Counted from the stretch's first letter, positions 35,795 through 45,355 are shown. The stretch is DNA of 64,000 nt from Caryophanales bacterium UBA743 (GCA_002297365.1 DBKT01000002.1:86612-150611); one strand, 5' to 3'. Program-made: numbers and translations. The notes: generated from the letters alone by a model not told the origin.

Positions 35795-38338
35795 TTAAGC
35801 GTTCTCTATTTTTGTTTTTGTTGAGCCGAAGTAAATATCCAGGGTTGTCGATTGACTGTCGGAGCTTGCGAATCGGATACGCACTTCTATGGCATAATTC
35901 ACCTTTTGGGAATCCGAGGTTCCATCGGTTACCTCCTCAGTGACTTGGTAGGTTTTCGTATAGTATTCCAATTTCCCTAAGGTAGCGTTCTCAACGGTCT
36001 TGATTTCATATCCGTTTTGCAAAAGAAGAGCTTTGTAATCTTTGACAAATTCATCGTCTTTTGTCGTGTTATAAAGCATTTGGTCGTTACTTCCGTCATA
36101 GTTTGGAGTCAATTCCCATTTTTTGGAAATGCCCGTTTTGGCTAAATATGGAATCTGTTTGGCCACTTCTTCGCCATAAAGCTTAACCATGATCTTGGCG
36201 ACATTGCCTTGTTCGCCAAGCCAGGTCGAAGGCAATTCGGTGCTGAGCTTATTAAAGGAGTCTTCATTGACGACAGCGGATGGGAATTCCACCTTTTTCT
36301 CATCCTCATAGGTGAATTTGATTTCTTCTTTTCCGGAGTAGATGCCGCCATAAACATAGTTATAGTTGATCTTGCTAAGCCTCCCTTTGGCATCCAGAGT
36401 GAGCTTATAGCTTTTATCAACCAAGGAATCGACACGAACGCTTCCCATGGTATATGGGGCGATATTCTTAACGCCGTCTTTCAAAACGTAGGTGTTTTCT
36501 TCCTCGCCTTTTTCGAAGACTTTTGCGTCAAAATCAAAGCCAAAATAGTCATAGAGATGATGCGTCGTATCAATTTCGGTGGCCGTTGTTACCGCATCCC
36601 CAGGGTTGGCCACACCACTTGTGTTGGAGGCTTTGGTGATGCTAAAAGGAATAATCCCTCCTTCGACTTGTTTGTAACCTTGTCGGTTATAGATGGTGCC
36701 ATTTAAGGAGCCACGGGTGCGGTTCGCCCAATCTTGGATGTAATATTCATCCTTTTTGTAGTAATAGTTGGTCGTTGGAAGATGTTGGGAGGCCAATCCC
36801 GTGGAAGGGCTTATGGCATATCCATTCGCCGTCCAGGATTCTTCTTTGAGATGATCGATAGCCGAAGAGACTTTTTTAGAATCTTCCGTCTCCTCGGTAA
36901 AGGAGGAAGGCATAGAGATGCTCGCCTCTTCTTTTAAGGTTGAGGTGACTAAGAGCTTGAGTTCTGTCTCATCTCCCTCAGGAGAAGCAACATAGCCGTT
37001 GACATAGGAATTGATGACGAGGCTATTGTTAACGATATTGAGGGTGATTTTAAAGCATTCGCGAATGATGATGTCGGTTAAAACGGTAAGCGCTGAATAG
37101 GATTCGAGCAAACGATCCGCATTCAAACCATAATAAAGGAAATTATTGCCGTCATCCCCTAAGAAAGATTCCACATCCATCTCATCTTGGAAGGAGAAGA
37201 TGCCATTTCCCCAAGAGAAATTCCCTTTTTGGAAATCGGCGGTTTTTTCTTGGTTTTTCCCATCGACATAATGATCGATCGCGGAAAGTCCGCCGATAGA
37301 TAAATCCAAAGCGCCTTTGCTTAACACATAAGAATATTTCTCATCGTTGACTTCATCTTCAACATCGTAGGAAATGATGTCGTTCTTGCGATTGTCTTTG
37401 TCGATTGAGGAAGTAACGCTAACCTTCCCGTATTCATTCCATTTGTTGCTGGAGTAGTATTTCAAAACGCTGTCAAAGCCGACGACATCTTTGCTTAAAA
37501 GATTCTTAACGGTATCGGATAGCGTCTTCGAAGGAAGCTCATAGTCAGCGACAAATTTCGCCAGCTTCTCATCTTTCGTATTATTCAAAGAGACGATTTT
37601 GCCAGTTAAAAGCAAACTTGTGGCGCTGGAATCGGAATCAGGCTGGTAATAGAAATTGAAATTTAAGGTGTCCCCATCCAAAAAGAAAGAGACATCGGCA
37701 ATCCTCGTTTCGCTATCGCCGTATTGGTAGCCCATAAAGCGGCACATATAGGCAAGGACGTCTTCATCTAAAACATATACTTCTTCCCCATCGCACTCAA
37801 AGTCATCTTCTTGCAAACCTTGGCCTTCGTTAAGGCTTGTGTTTCCCTTTTTCAAAAGAGTCAGGAAATTCATATCGGAGACGCTATTGACGCCGACCAA
37901 GTTATCATTATTATCGTAATACGTCACGGCATTTCCGACTTGGACGTTCCCTTTTTCGTCATAAGAGAAGTTATAGACGAGCTTATCGCCTAATTTCTTA
38001 TTGTAGCTATCAAGAAGAAGGTAGCCTTCTTGGCTATAGCCAAAGAAAGCGTATTCCGGAGTGTAGATATCTTTTAGAGAAACTTCATTGTCGTTTGAGT
38101 CTTTTTCAACATATTCCACCGTAAGGCTATTTGCCTCAGAGGCTTCGTTTATCTTTGAAATGACATCGCGTATTTTCTCCTCATTGGCGAGGGAAGAATC
38201 CTCCGTTCCGGAAGAGTTTTCAGAATCGGCTACATCGCTAGAATATCCTGATTGGCTTTCGCTAGAAGCCCTTCCATTCTGACAGGCATTCAAAAGTAAG
38301 ACGCTCGAAAAGAGCAAAAGGATTTTTTTGTTTTTCAT
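35795..38338 (-). CDS. large lipoprotein of unknown function
   Basis: The protein has 847 aa. The signal peptide ends in lipobox LNAC (Cys at 19), followed by a Ser/Asp/Glu-rich linker. The rest is acidic and beta-rich with several Tyr/Asp-rich segments (NVQVGNAVTYYDNNDNLVG and similar); no catalytic motif or known domain is recognised. It is the second gene of a two-gene operon, 16 bp after the BIG2 lipoprotein gene, and ends at a strong terminator. Both proteins would be displayed on the outer face of the membrane and may act together. Confidence 0.65.
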   Translation of the reverse strand: MKNKKILLLFSSVLLLNACQNGRASSESQSGYSSDVADSENSSGTEDSSLANEEKIRDVISKINEASEANSLTVEYVEKDSNDNEVSLKDIYTPEYAFFGYSQEGYLLLDSYNKKLGDKLVYNFSYDEKGNVQVGNAVTYYDNNDNLVGVNSVSDMNFLTLLKKGNTSLNEGQGLQEDDFECDGEEVYVLDEDVLAYMCRFMGYQYGDSETRIADVSFFLDGDTLNFNFYYQPDSDSSATSLLLTGKIVSLNNTKDEKLAKFVADYELPSKTLSDTVKNLLSKDVVGFDSVLKYYSSNKWNEYGKVSVTSSIDKDNRKNDIISYDVEDEVNDEKYSYVLSKGALDLSIGGLSAIDHYVDGKNQEKTADFQKGNFSWGNGIFSFQDEMDVESFLGDDGNNFLYYGLNADRLLESYSALTVLTDIIIRECFKITLNIVNNSLVINSYVNGYVASPEGDETELKLLVTSTLKEEASISMPSSFTEETEDSKKVSSAIDHLKEESWTANGYAISPSTGLASQHLPTTNYYYKKDEYYIQDWANRTRGSLNGTIYNRQGYKQVEGGIIPFSITKASNTSGVANPGDAVTTATEIDTTHHLYDYFGFDFDAKVFEKGEEENTYVLKDGVKNIAPYTMGSVRVDSLVDKSYKLTLDAKGRLSKINYNYVYGGIYSGKEEIKFTYEDEKKVEFPSAVVNEDSFNKLSTELPSTWLGEQGNVAKIMVKLYGEEVAKQIPYLAKTGISKKWELTPNYDGSNDQMLYNTTKDDEFVKDYKALLLQNGYEIKTVENATLGKLEYYTKTYQVTEEVTDGTSDSQKVNYAIEVRIRFASSDSQSTTLDIYFGSTKTKIENA

Positions 38339-38354
38339 TTTTTCTCCGTTTAGT

Positions 38355-40367
38355 TTATTGTTTTGTGCATCTAAGTAGGGTTAATCCACTACTTGTTTTT
38401 ACATAGATGATTAAGGTCTTGCCATCCTTACTGATAGTATTTGGTTCTCGAGAGCTTTTCCCTGTCCCTGTTTGAAGTTGATATTTATCATCATTTATGG
38501 ATGAGGTTGGGGTGACGCTATCGATAGAGAAAACAAAATCCCCACTTTGTTCGATAAGATGGTAGGTAAACGTGTATTCGTTACCGCCGGAAAGGCTTGC
38601 TGTGCCATTTGTGCCATCTTTGATAATAAGCGTTCCAAGAGAGTTTTTATAAGTTGAGCCAATCATCAAGGCTTTAACGGCATCGATGCCGGTTTCCTCG
38701 GCTTTGGCTTTGACGGTGACTTCAATAGAAGCGCCAACTTCTGGATTCGAAACGGATTTGACAATTATTTTCACCTTTCCGCCGCTTAATCCCTCAAGAA
38801 TGAATTTGGAGTTATCTTGATCAATGGTCAGGGAGGCGACATTCTTCATTTCCTCGTTTTCGAATTCGGCCGTCCAGCTCCTATCCCCGGCATTAACTGG
38901 GGAAACCTCAACCTTGTATTCGGCTTTTTGGCCAACATCGATTTCCTTTTGGACGTTGGCGCCAAATTCGATTTTGCTCACAGGGATGTCAATTACTTTG
39001 ACTTTCAATGAGGCTGTTTTAAGCATGGAAGTTTCCACTTCAATGGTTGCTTCCCCACTCTTAAGAGCGGTGATATAGGTGGCTTTGCCTTGCTTGGAGG
39101 TCGATAAAACGCTTGTGTCAGAGATGCTTTTCACGGTGAATGTGTCTTCGAGATAGATGGCTGGAAGAACGTTCTTCACTTCAAGAGGCTCTTGATCGCC
39201 AACATAGAGAAGGGCTTCCCCTTCCCCTAGGTTTCGAAAGCCCGATGTGTCAATTTCAAAGCTTTGAATCAGGTAATCCGATTTGTCTAAAGCTTCATCA
39301 TCCTCCTCGCCTCTTCTTCCGTAAGCAAGAGAAAAGGAAGAAGATAGATTTTTACGAGGCGTTGCGGATGCGGTCAGTTTCTTATTCTCCGCATCATAAT
39401 CAGAAGCGTCGTATTCCTTGATGTCATATTGCCCAGCCGTCAATTGATCGTTATTGTCGAATGTGAAGCTCAAAGCGTTCTCGTAATATTTTTTATCGTA
39501 GGAAACAGAATCATCCAAATATTTCGTCTCAAAAGAGTATTTGGTTAAATCGTCTTCTTTTGCGATGCTCGCTTGCATTCCTTCTTTAGCGCTATCGAAG
39601 CCATAGAAATACTTGCCCTTTATAATCTCTTTTACAAGGTTTGAAAAACCATAGACAACGTTGTTGTTCCAATCGTAGCGGGCAAGTTTGAGGTAATTAT
39701 CGACTTTTTCTTGCTCTAAGTCTTCGCCTACCACTCCTATTTCCGTATCCGTAACTTTCTTATCCGTCAAAAGGAGGTCTCGCAAAGTGTTTCCTTCCAT
39801 ATAGAATTTTTCTTTGTTCGTTTCGGAATAATTGATCTGCAAAGAATCCTTATAGACTTTGAAGGTCGACGTATCGAAACTTCCACCGACAGCGTTTTCT
39901 TTTTCCTTGGCTAAAGACGTTTCCAAAGCGGTAGCCGCTCTAGAAAGATAATATTCATCGGCCGTGACCACGTGGAAGGAAACGGAGTCTTTCAGTTCCG
40001 TCCCTGCAAGAGTGGCGGTGATTTTCGCTTCGCCTTTCTTAAACGCTTTGACAAGCCCGCTTGCGCTTACGCTAAGAACCTCTTCATTATCGCTTTCAAA
40101 GGAGACCGTTGCTTCCTCGAAATTCGTTTCATAGGTCAATTGCAGGCTATCTCCGACTTTTAGTTCGGTAACTTCCTTATGCAAATTGAACGTGTACTCT
40201 TTGGAGGAAGAGGAGGAAGAGCTCTCTTTCTCAGATGAGGAGGCCTGCTCGCTAGAAACCTCGCTTACGCTAGGCTCCACGCTTGTCTTTTCGTTTTCGC
40301 TTACGCATGAGGGCAAGAGGGCGCCTGTTGATAAGAGCATGCTAAGTAATATCAGTTTGTTTTTCAT
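38355..40367 (-). CDS. Ser-rich lipoprotein with bacterial Ig-like (BIG2) domains
   Basis: The protein has 670 aa. It has lipobox LPSC (Cys at 21) and a Ser/Glu linker containing SSSSSSS. A BIG2 domain lies at ~62-140 (ELKVGDSLQLTYE ... VLSVSASGLVKAFKKGEAKITATLAG). One or two more Ig-like domains lie at ~400-560 (VLSTSKQGKATYITALKSGEATIEV; QKAEYKVEVSPVNAGDRSW). The segments between are beta-rich and resemble parts of the partner lipoprotein downstream. Ig-like stalks usually present adhesive or binding domains. The binding target is unknown. Confidence 0.75.
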   Translation of the reverse strand: MKNKLILLSMLLSTGALLPSCVSENEKTSVEPSVSEVSSEQASSSEKESSSSSSSKEYTFNLHKEVTELKVGDSLQLTYETNFEEATVSFESDNEEVLSVSASGLVKAFKKGEAKITATLAGTELKDSVSFHVVTADEYYLSRAATALETSLAKEKENAVGGSFDTSTFKVYKDSLQINYSETNKEKFYMEGNTLRDLLLTDKKVTDTEIGVVGEDLEQEKVDNYLKLARYDWNNNVVYGFSNLVKEIIKGKYFYGFDSAKEGMQASIAKEDDLTKYSFETKYLDDSVSYDKKYYENALSFTFDNNDQLTAGQYDIKEYDASDYDAENKKLTASATPRKNLSSSFSLAYGRRGEEDDEALDKSDYLIQSFEIDTSGFRNLGEGEALLYVGDQEPLEVKNVLPAIYLEDTFTVKSISDTSVLSTSKQGKATYITALKSGEATIEVETSMLKTASLKVKVIDIPVSKIEFGANVQKEIDVGQKAEYKVEVSPVNAGDRSWTAEFENEEMKNVASLTIDQDNSKFILEGLSGGKVKIIVKSVSNPEVGASIEVTVKAKAEETGIDAVKALMIGSTYKNSLGTLIIKDGTNGTASLSGGNEYTFTYHLIEQSGDFVFSIDSVTPTSSINDDKYQLQTGTGKSSREPNTISKDGKTLIIYVKTSSGLTLLRCTKQ

Positions 40368-40755
40368 AAAAACCTCTTTTAAATGGGCATATTGTAATAC
40401 CCTTTTGAAAAAAGGAAATCTTTATTTTAAAAGAAAGGCGGAAATATTCATTTAATTGACGATTTTTGTTTTGTCATCTAAAAATGAAAATAGACACATA
40501 ATTATTTAGTTTAACTTTATTTTAGATATGTTTTATAAAATTTTATTTCCTTAATTTGACTACAAAAATTTGAGTAGAAATGACATTGCAATTTCGGACA
40601 TGGATCGCGATGCTTTGCGTTTAAAGAAGCCAAGCGCATGTTTGAAACTTTCTTCAAAGCCGTCCGCTTATCGTTGAATTGCGTGTTATTCTTCCAAAAG
40701 ATTATAAAAGAATGGGATGGCTCAAATTAAAAACCGCTCTCATAAAAAAGAAAAG
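40368..40755. other. 388-bp intergenic region
   Basis: AT-rich, between the start of the BIG2 lipoprotein gene and the end of the lysine transporter operon. It presumably carries the lipoprotein promoter, but no convincing -35/-10 pair or terminator is seen. Short open frames here lack start signals. Confidence 0.4.
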
Positions 40756-41769
40756 TTATCTTGTTTTGCTCAAAAAACTTTGAAGTCTTTCACTTTGAGG
40801 ATGGTTGATGATTTCTTTAGGATTCCCCGATTCGACGATAAGGCCTTTGTCCATGAAGATGACTTTATTGGCAACGTTTTTGGCGAAGTTCATCTCATGG
40901 GTGACGACGATCATCGTCTTTCCTTCGTTCGCAAGCTTTCTCATCACGTTTAAAACTTCTTCGACCATTTCTGGGTCGAGGGCGCTTGTCGGTTCATCGA
41001 ATAAGATGATTTCGGGGTTTATGGCTAAGGCTCTGGCGATGGCGACACGCTGCTTCTGACCACCGCTAAGCTCATTGACCCGATAATTCATGCGGTCTTG
41101 CATATTCACGAGGGTGAGATATTGGATGGCGATTTCTTTCGCTTCGGCTTTTTTGCGTTTCAAAATCAGTTTCTGAGCAAGCATGACGTTGTCTAAGACA
41201 TTCATATTGTTAAACAGGTTGAAAGATTGAAAAACCATCGTGATTTTGCTTCTTAGCGCGTTAAGCTCTTTGTTATTCGGGATGATTGGATGATCGTTTT
41301 TAATAGACGCCTGGTATTTTTCATTATCAAGATAATCAAGCTTGCTGAGCCCTTTCTTTCTAACCGCGTCGTATTCTTTTTTGGCCTCTTTGATGCGTTT
41401 CTTTAAGCTTTTGTCCGATTTATTTTCAATATATTTGTTTTCATATATGGCTAAATTGTCTTCCGTCTCAATCAGCTTTTCTTTGTATTTCTCTTTATCT
41501 TCTTGATATCGAAGGGTATCGATGAAATCATCTTTGCATCTTGAGATATTGAAATAAGTCTTTCCTTTATAGGTCAGGCTCCCACGTGTGGGCTCTTCTA
41601 AAAGATTGATGCAGCGAAGAAAAGTAGACTTACCACTGCCACTAGGGCCAATAATCGCGATGACATCCCCTTTATAGACGTCTAAGGAGATATCTTTCAG
41701 GATTTTATTGGTATCGAAGAATTTCGCGATGTTTTTGATGCTAAGAATCAGTTCTTTGTCATTTTCCAT
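40756..41769 (-). CDS. lysine ABC transporter, ATP-binding subunit with a large insertion
   Basis: The protein has 337 aa. It belongs to the polar amino acid ATPases (GlnQ/HisP type): Walker A GPSGSGKST (41-49), Q181 in VFQSFN, signature LSGGQKQR, Walker B IILFDEPTSALDPE. Family members are usually ~245 aa. The extra ~90 residues sit between Walker A and the Q loop (~75-168) as a charged, coiled-coil-like insertion (ENLAIYENKYIENKS-type helices). The insertion is in the place where the ATPase contacts the permease helix, so it may have a regulatory contact; this is inference. It is the last gene of the operon, overlapping the permease by 11 bp. Lysine specificity follows from the riboswitch upstream. 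Confidence 0.88.
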   Translation of the reverse strand: MENDKELILSIKNIAKFFDTNKILKDISLDVYKGDVIAIIGPSGSGKSTFLRCINLLEEPTRGSLTYKGKTYFNISRCKDDFIDTLRYQEDKEKYKEKLIETEDNLAIYENKYIENKSDKSLKKRIKEAKKEYDAVRKKGLSKLDYLDNEKYQASIKNDHPIIPNNKELNALRSKITMVFQSFNLFNNMNVLDNVMLAQKLILKRKKAEAKEIAIQYLTLVNMQDRMNYRVNELSGGQKQRVAIARALAINPEIILFDEPTSALDPEMVEEVLNVMRKLANEGKTMIVVTHEMNFAKNVANKVIFMDKGLIVESGNPKEIINHPQSERLQSFLSKTR

Positions 41770-42550
41770 AGATGTATCTCCTCAAAAGCCTGAAAGGATT
41801 CAAGGAGAATTTCACTCCATTTAGCTTTTTCTCGATGATTTTTAAGATGAATGAAGCGAGCAAAGTCATAATCAAATAAACGATGGCAAGAATCAAATAG
41901 GCTTCCATAAACGCGTACGTCGAACCGGCAATGAGGTTCAAGCGATAATAGAGTTCCGTAACGGAAATGACATTCAAAACGCTAGAATCCTTGATATTGA
42001 CGATCAATTCATTTCCGATGGTTGGCAAAGCGTTCTTAAGGGCTTGTGGCAAAATCACATGAATGCTTGTTAAGGAAGAACTTAAGCCTAGGCTTCTGGC
42101 TCCTTCGATTTGGCCGATATCCACTCCGTTTAACCCACTGCGGATGATTTCGCCCATATAAGCTGCCGTATTGAAGGTGATGACGATAAGGCCCGCAAAC
42201 ATCCATCCATTGAAGACATTGTTGATCTCGCCTTCAAAATAAATGTTTCCCCAATTGATTCCGATAGCGGAGCAGCCGAACTTAAAAAGCAAAGCCTGAA
42301 CCATCATCGGAGTGCCTCTAAGAAGGACGGAATAGACGTTGCAAAAGGCTAGGCAAACCCCTTTGAGAATCTTGATGATGAGCTTGTCGCTTTTTTTGAT
42401 TTTGACATTTTTCCCATAAGCTAAAAAAACACCGAGAATCAGCCCAAAAATCGTTCCTAATAGGGAAAGAACCAGGGTGGAGAGAAGCCCATAGCCAATC
42501 AAGGCGAAATTCTCTCCCCAAAGCCTGCCTAATTTTTCAAAATCGATCAT
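41759..42550 (-). CDS. lysine ABC transporter, permease subunit
   Basis: The protein has 263 aa with about five membrane helices. The family's cytoplasmic EAA-type loop is present as GLNGVDIGQIEGARSLGLSSSLTSIHVILPQAL, and the N-terminal RGTPMMVQALLF motif of the HisM/GlnP family is intact. It forms the membrane channel with the ATPase encoded next. Its ATG overlaps the stop of the binding-protein gene by 4 bp. Confidence 0.92.
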   Translation of the reverse strand: MIDFEKLGRLWGENFALIGYGLLSTLVLSLLGTIFGLILGVFLAYGKNVKIKKSDKLIIKILKGVCLAFCNVYSVLLRGTPMMVQALLFKFGCSAIGINWGNIYFEGEINNVFNGWMFAGLIVITFNTAAYMGEIIRSGLNGVDIGQIEGARSLGLSSSLTSIHVILPQALKNALPTIGNELIVNIKDSSVLNVISVTELYYRLNLIAGSTYAFMEAYLILAIVYLIMTLLASFILKIIEKKLNGVKFSLNPFRLLRRYIYGK

Positions 42551-43431
42551 AATGCGCTTTCGCTGGATCTTGTGGCAGCCTTTGCCATCATAGAAGAGCG
42601 CTCTTCGGCACTTAATTTCGCTAGGGAGGCGTTTAGCTCTTCTTTTAGCTCCGAATTTCCTTTTTTGACGCCGATGGAAACGCTCAAGCCATTTTGATCT
42701 TCGCTGGATAAGAAGCCTTTATAATCGCAATAAAGGACCCTTAATTCGTTTTTGTTTAAATTCGTCATCGCCTCAACGACGGGAAGCTCAGCAGGCATGG
42801 CAAAGCTGATTCCGCCAAGGACGTCATTTGCAGCCAAAGGATAGGTCGCCTGGGCTGGGGAGTGACGGATTGCTTTATTTTGCTTATTGTGGACAAAGTA
42901 GGTTTCGATGAAATCATCCCCCACGACATTGGATTGGCAAACAAGAGATTTCCCGTCAAATAAATTCAAGAGCTCATCATAGGACATGGGCTTTTCTTTA
43001 GTGCCTAAAGACTCGTCTACGTCGCTTGTTTTGATTAAGAAAGCAAGATCGCTTGTTAGATACGGGTCAGTGAAGTCGATGGATTCCCTTCTTTCATGGG
43101 TGTCGGTCATCCCAGCAAGAATCATATTGATTTCGTCATTATTCAAACTGGGTATCAAACTCCCCCATTCCAAGCGTTTGATGACGACTTCCTTTTTCAG
43201 ATCTTGGCTCAGATATTTGGCGATGGCGATATCATATCCATCCGCAAATTCATTGGTTTTGTCAATCGGCAAAGTGTCCTCCGTGTTTTTGCTTGTCGTC
43301 CAGTTAAAAGGCTGGTAATTGCACTCCATGCCAATGACTAACACATCATTGCTCACGCTGGAGTGGTTGCAAGAAGTCATCATCGATAAGCCAGATAAAG
43401 CGATGATGCCCAACATGATTTTCTTTTTCAT
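42547..43431 (-). CDS. lysine ABC transporter, substrate-binding lipoprotein
   Basis: The protein has 294 aa from the ATG at 43431, which has AGGAGG 10 bp upstream. A longer in-frame start at 43560 would translate through the riboswitch and is rejected. The signal peptide ends at the lipobox MTSC. The mature part is a family 3 solute-binding protein: IGMECNYQPFNW, GYDIAIAKYLSQDL, MILAGMTDTHERRESIDFTDPY, all typical of amino acid receptors. The lysine assignment comes from the L-box riboswitch that controls it. Confidence 0.9.
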   Translation of the reverse strand: MKKKIMLGIIALSGLSMMTSCNHSSVSNDVLVIGMECNYQPFNWTTSKNTEDTLPIDKTNEFADGYDIAIAKYLSQDLKKEVVIKRLEWGSLIPSLNNDEINMILAGMTDTHERRESIDFTDPYLTSDLAFLIKTSDVDESLGTKEKPMSYDELLNLFDGKSLVCQSNVVGDDFIETYFVHNKQNKAIRHSPAQATYPLAANDVLGGISFAMPAELPVVEAMTNLNKNELRVLYCDYKGFLSSEDQNGLSVSIGVKKGNSELKEELNASLAKLSAEERSSMMAKAATRSSESAL

Positions 43432-43447
43432 GCGAATTGTACCTCCT

Positions 43448-43481
43448 AAAAAAGATAGGATTGCATCGCTCGATGCAATCC
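43448..43481 (-). terminator. riboswitch-controlled intrinsic terminator
   Basis: On the minus strand GGATTGCATCG and CGATGCAATCC pair perfectly over 11 bp with a two-base loop, followed by TATCTTTTTT. It lies between the lysine aptamer and the ribosome-binding site, so it is the expression platform. Lysine binding should favour termination. Confidence 0.85.
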
Positions 43482-43502
43482 CATTCCAATTTATAAGATA
43501 TA

Positions 43503-43662
43503 ACACCGATAGCGCCTCTAGATAATCTAGGAGTCTATGGGATTTTCTCTCATAGCCCAACCCAACTTAATGCCTTAAATTGGTTTCGGCGATTTTACCT
43601 TTCATTAGCTTCGTTAGATGCCTCTTCCGCTAATTACTCTTATGAATCGCGCCTCTATCAAT
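43503..43662 (-). ncRNA. lysine riboswitch (L box) aptamer
   Basis: The minus strand shows the conserved L-box blocks in order: AGAGGCGCG, AGAGTAATTA, GAAAGGTAAAATCGCCGAA, then GTTGGGTTGGGC and a long arm ending GACTCCTAGA. P1 can form between TTGATAG at the 5' side and CTATCGG at the 3' side. An intrinsic terminator follows before the transporter genes. The family match rests on the conserved five-way-junction core sequences. Aptamer limits are approximate. Confidence 0.9.
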
Positions 43663-43841
43663 CCGAGTTGAATTCTAAAACTCAAAGGCATATTGTCAAT
43701 AAGAATTTCAACGAACCGGCTTTTTCTCCATTCATTGAATTTGCGCCCGCAAGTTTCCCTCATATGGAAGTCACTTTTCAAAAAGATGTTTTTTAAATTA
43801 TGTTTCTGATTTATAACTAAATAAAGATTGGGGGAATTTAC

Positions 43842-44345
43842 ATGAAAATCTTTTACATCATCAAAAAAGTCATTTTGGTTTTGGCTTTTGTTCTGGCATC
43901 GTTCGCTTTCATCTTAGGAGGAATCACTTTAGCCTCTTCGGACACCGCTTTCAGTGTCGCAATGATTTCGTTTATCTTATTCGGCTTCATCGGATTTATG
44001 CTCTTTGATTCCAAAAACGACATCGCAAGAAGGATTGGCCTTGGCTTGACAACCGCCTTTATGTTGATTCAGCTTTATCTTGCCATCATGAGCATTGGAA
44101 CATCGACTTCCGCTATTTTCGCTTTGGTTTCCGTTATTCTTTATGCAGTCTATTTCTTGATTGCTTTCATCGGCTTTATCGCTTTAGGCTCTCAGAAAAC
44201 CGATGACCCTGAAACCGATCCAAGAGTCAAAAAGATTCTTGGTTGGAAGAATCTGCAAAAGGAAGGCATCATTTCCGCTGAAGAGTTTGAAGCCAAGCGT
44301 CTTGAAATCCTTGGCATCAAAGCAAAAGATCAAATTAAGAAATAA
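43842..44345 (+). CDS. membrane protein with C-terminal SHOCT-like segment
   Basis: The protein has 167 aa. Four hydrophobic helices fill residues ~5-125 (VILVLAFVLASFAFILGGI, FILFGFIGFMLF and others). The C-terminal ~35 residues (WKNLQKEGIISAEEFEAKRLEILG) match the short SHOCT motif, often found at the end of membrane or lipid-associated proteins and thought to mediate oligomerisation. Start ATG 43842 has GGGGGAA upstream. It is a single-gene transcript, divergent from the lysine transporter operon, and ends at a strong terminator. Confidence 0.8.
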   Translation: MKIFYIIKKVILVLAFVLASFAFILGGITLASSDTAFSVAMISFILFGFIGFMLFDSKNDIARRIGLGLTTAFMLIQLYLAIMSIGTSTSAIFALVSVILYAVYFLIAFIGFIALGSQKTDDPETDPRVKKILGWKNLQKEGIISAEEFEAKRLEILGIKAKDQIKK

Positions 44346-44360
44346 GATAGAGAAGTCAGA

Positions 44361-44390
44361 AAAGTCACGGGAACGTGACTTTTTTCTTTA
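44361..44390 (+). terminator. terminator after the SHOCT-type membrane protein
   Basis: AAAGTCACG and CGTGACTTT form a 9-bp stem with a GGAA loop, followed by TTTC and more T. Confidence 0.9.
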
Positions 44391-44553
44391 TTTAGAGAAT
44401 TTTTTAAATTTCTTCAGATGGAAATTGCCTAAAACCTTTTCCCAAGCAGAGAAAGTTCTCCGCTCGGGAATTCGTTTAATAAGAGCGTCTCTCTAAAACG
44501 CCCATCTAAAAACGAAAGGAGTCTCTTCTTCTATTCAAAGGCCTTTGGGATGC

Positions 44554-44559
44554 TATAAT
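44554..44559 (+). promoter_or_regulatory. -10 box of a near-leaderless gene
   Basis: TGCTATAAT is a perfect extended -10 that ends 8 bp before the ATG at 44568. Transcription should begin at or one to three bases from the start codon. Confidence 0.55.
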
Positions 44560-44567
44560 TCGGGAGT

Positions 44568-45338
44568 ATGAAAGAAATAAGAGTCAAATTAAACGATCAG
44601 AAAACAAACAAGAAAGCCTTTTCCCAAGCTCTCAAAGCCGTCTCTCTTGATAAGAAAGAAGAAATCTATTACATCGATGGGGATGACAGCGATGTGTCTC
44701 TTTTTTCTTCTTATTCCGACGAAATCAAGCTATTGGAAGAGAAAACAAAGGCTTTTCAATACGAAATCCTTGATGAAGGGAAGGAGGAAGACAAAATCGT
44801 TTTCCATTTGTATTCCTCTTTTCAGAAGAAATTCATTCTCCTTACGTCGAAAAACGATTCTTTCGACGAATTTTTCTCTTTGAATGAGCGATATCAAAAA
44901 GATTTCGTCTGTTTTCAAAATGATAAATGGCTTGATAGAAAAAGCATCGGCACAAACCCTTTCTACAAAGGGGAAAAGAAAATAGAAGACATCTTCTGCG
45001 ACGCTACAACGCTTGTCTTGGTCTCTTCTTCTTTTCTTGCCTTATTCAATGAATTCATCCTTTCGATCTCGAATTATTTCTTGAAACGGTTCGAGAGAAA
45101 AAACCAATCCAAGAACTCTTTTTTCTCGAATCTAAGCAAGAATTTATTTGCGTGGGGATCCTCTAAAGAAGAAAAGCCTTCGACGTTATTCGACGATTTG
45201 GTTTCCAAATTCGAAGTCGAATACCATCAAGGGCATTTCTCTTTGATATTAAAAGAAGGCAATGACGCTTCCTCTTTCATGTTCGCCATTCGTTTCTTCA
45301 TTTCGCTCATCGATGATGAGCTGATTTTGATCCGATAA
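44568..45338 (+). CDS. hypothetical protein
   Basis: The protein has 256 aa and is not recognised. It starts IRVKLNDQKTNKKAFSQALKAV, is rich in Lys, Glu, Phe and Ser, and contains one hydrophobic stretch near residues 145-165 (TTLVLVSSSFLALFNEFILSI). A basic segment follows (LKRFERKNQSKNSFF). The last ~45 residues look like a folded alpha/beta end (FEVEYHQGHFSLILKEG). It is probably cytoplasmic or peripherally membrane-bound. It is a single gene on the plus strand with a near-leaderless promoter. Confidence 0.6.
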   Translation: MKEIRVKLNDQKTNKKAFSQALKAVSLDKKEEIYYIDGDDSDVSLFSSYSDEIKLLEEKTKAFQYEILDEGKEEDKIVFHLYSSFQKKFILLTSKNDSFDEFFSLNERYQKDFVCFQNDKWLDRKSIGTNPFYKGEKKIEDIFCDATTLVLVSSSFLALFNEFILSISNYFLKRFERKNQSKNSFFSNLSKNLFAWGSSKEEKPSTLFDDLVSKFEVEYHQGHFSLILKEGNDASSFMFAIRFFISLIDDELILIR

Positions 45339-45355
45339 AAACAAAGATTAAATCC

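Noticed and set aside
42547..43560. Longer form of the lysine-binding protein starting at 43560
   Set aside because: The added 43 codons are the lysine riboswitch and its terminator hairpin; the start at 43431 has AGGAGG and a lipoprotein signal peptide.
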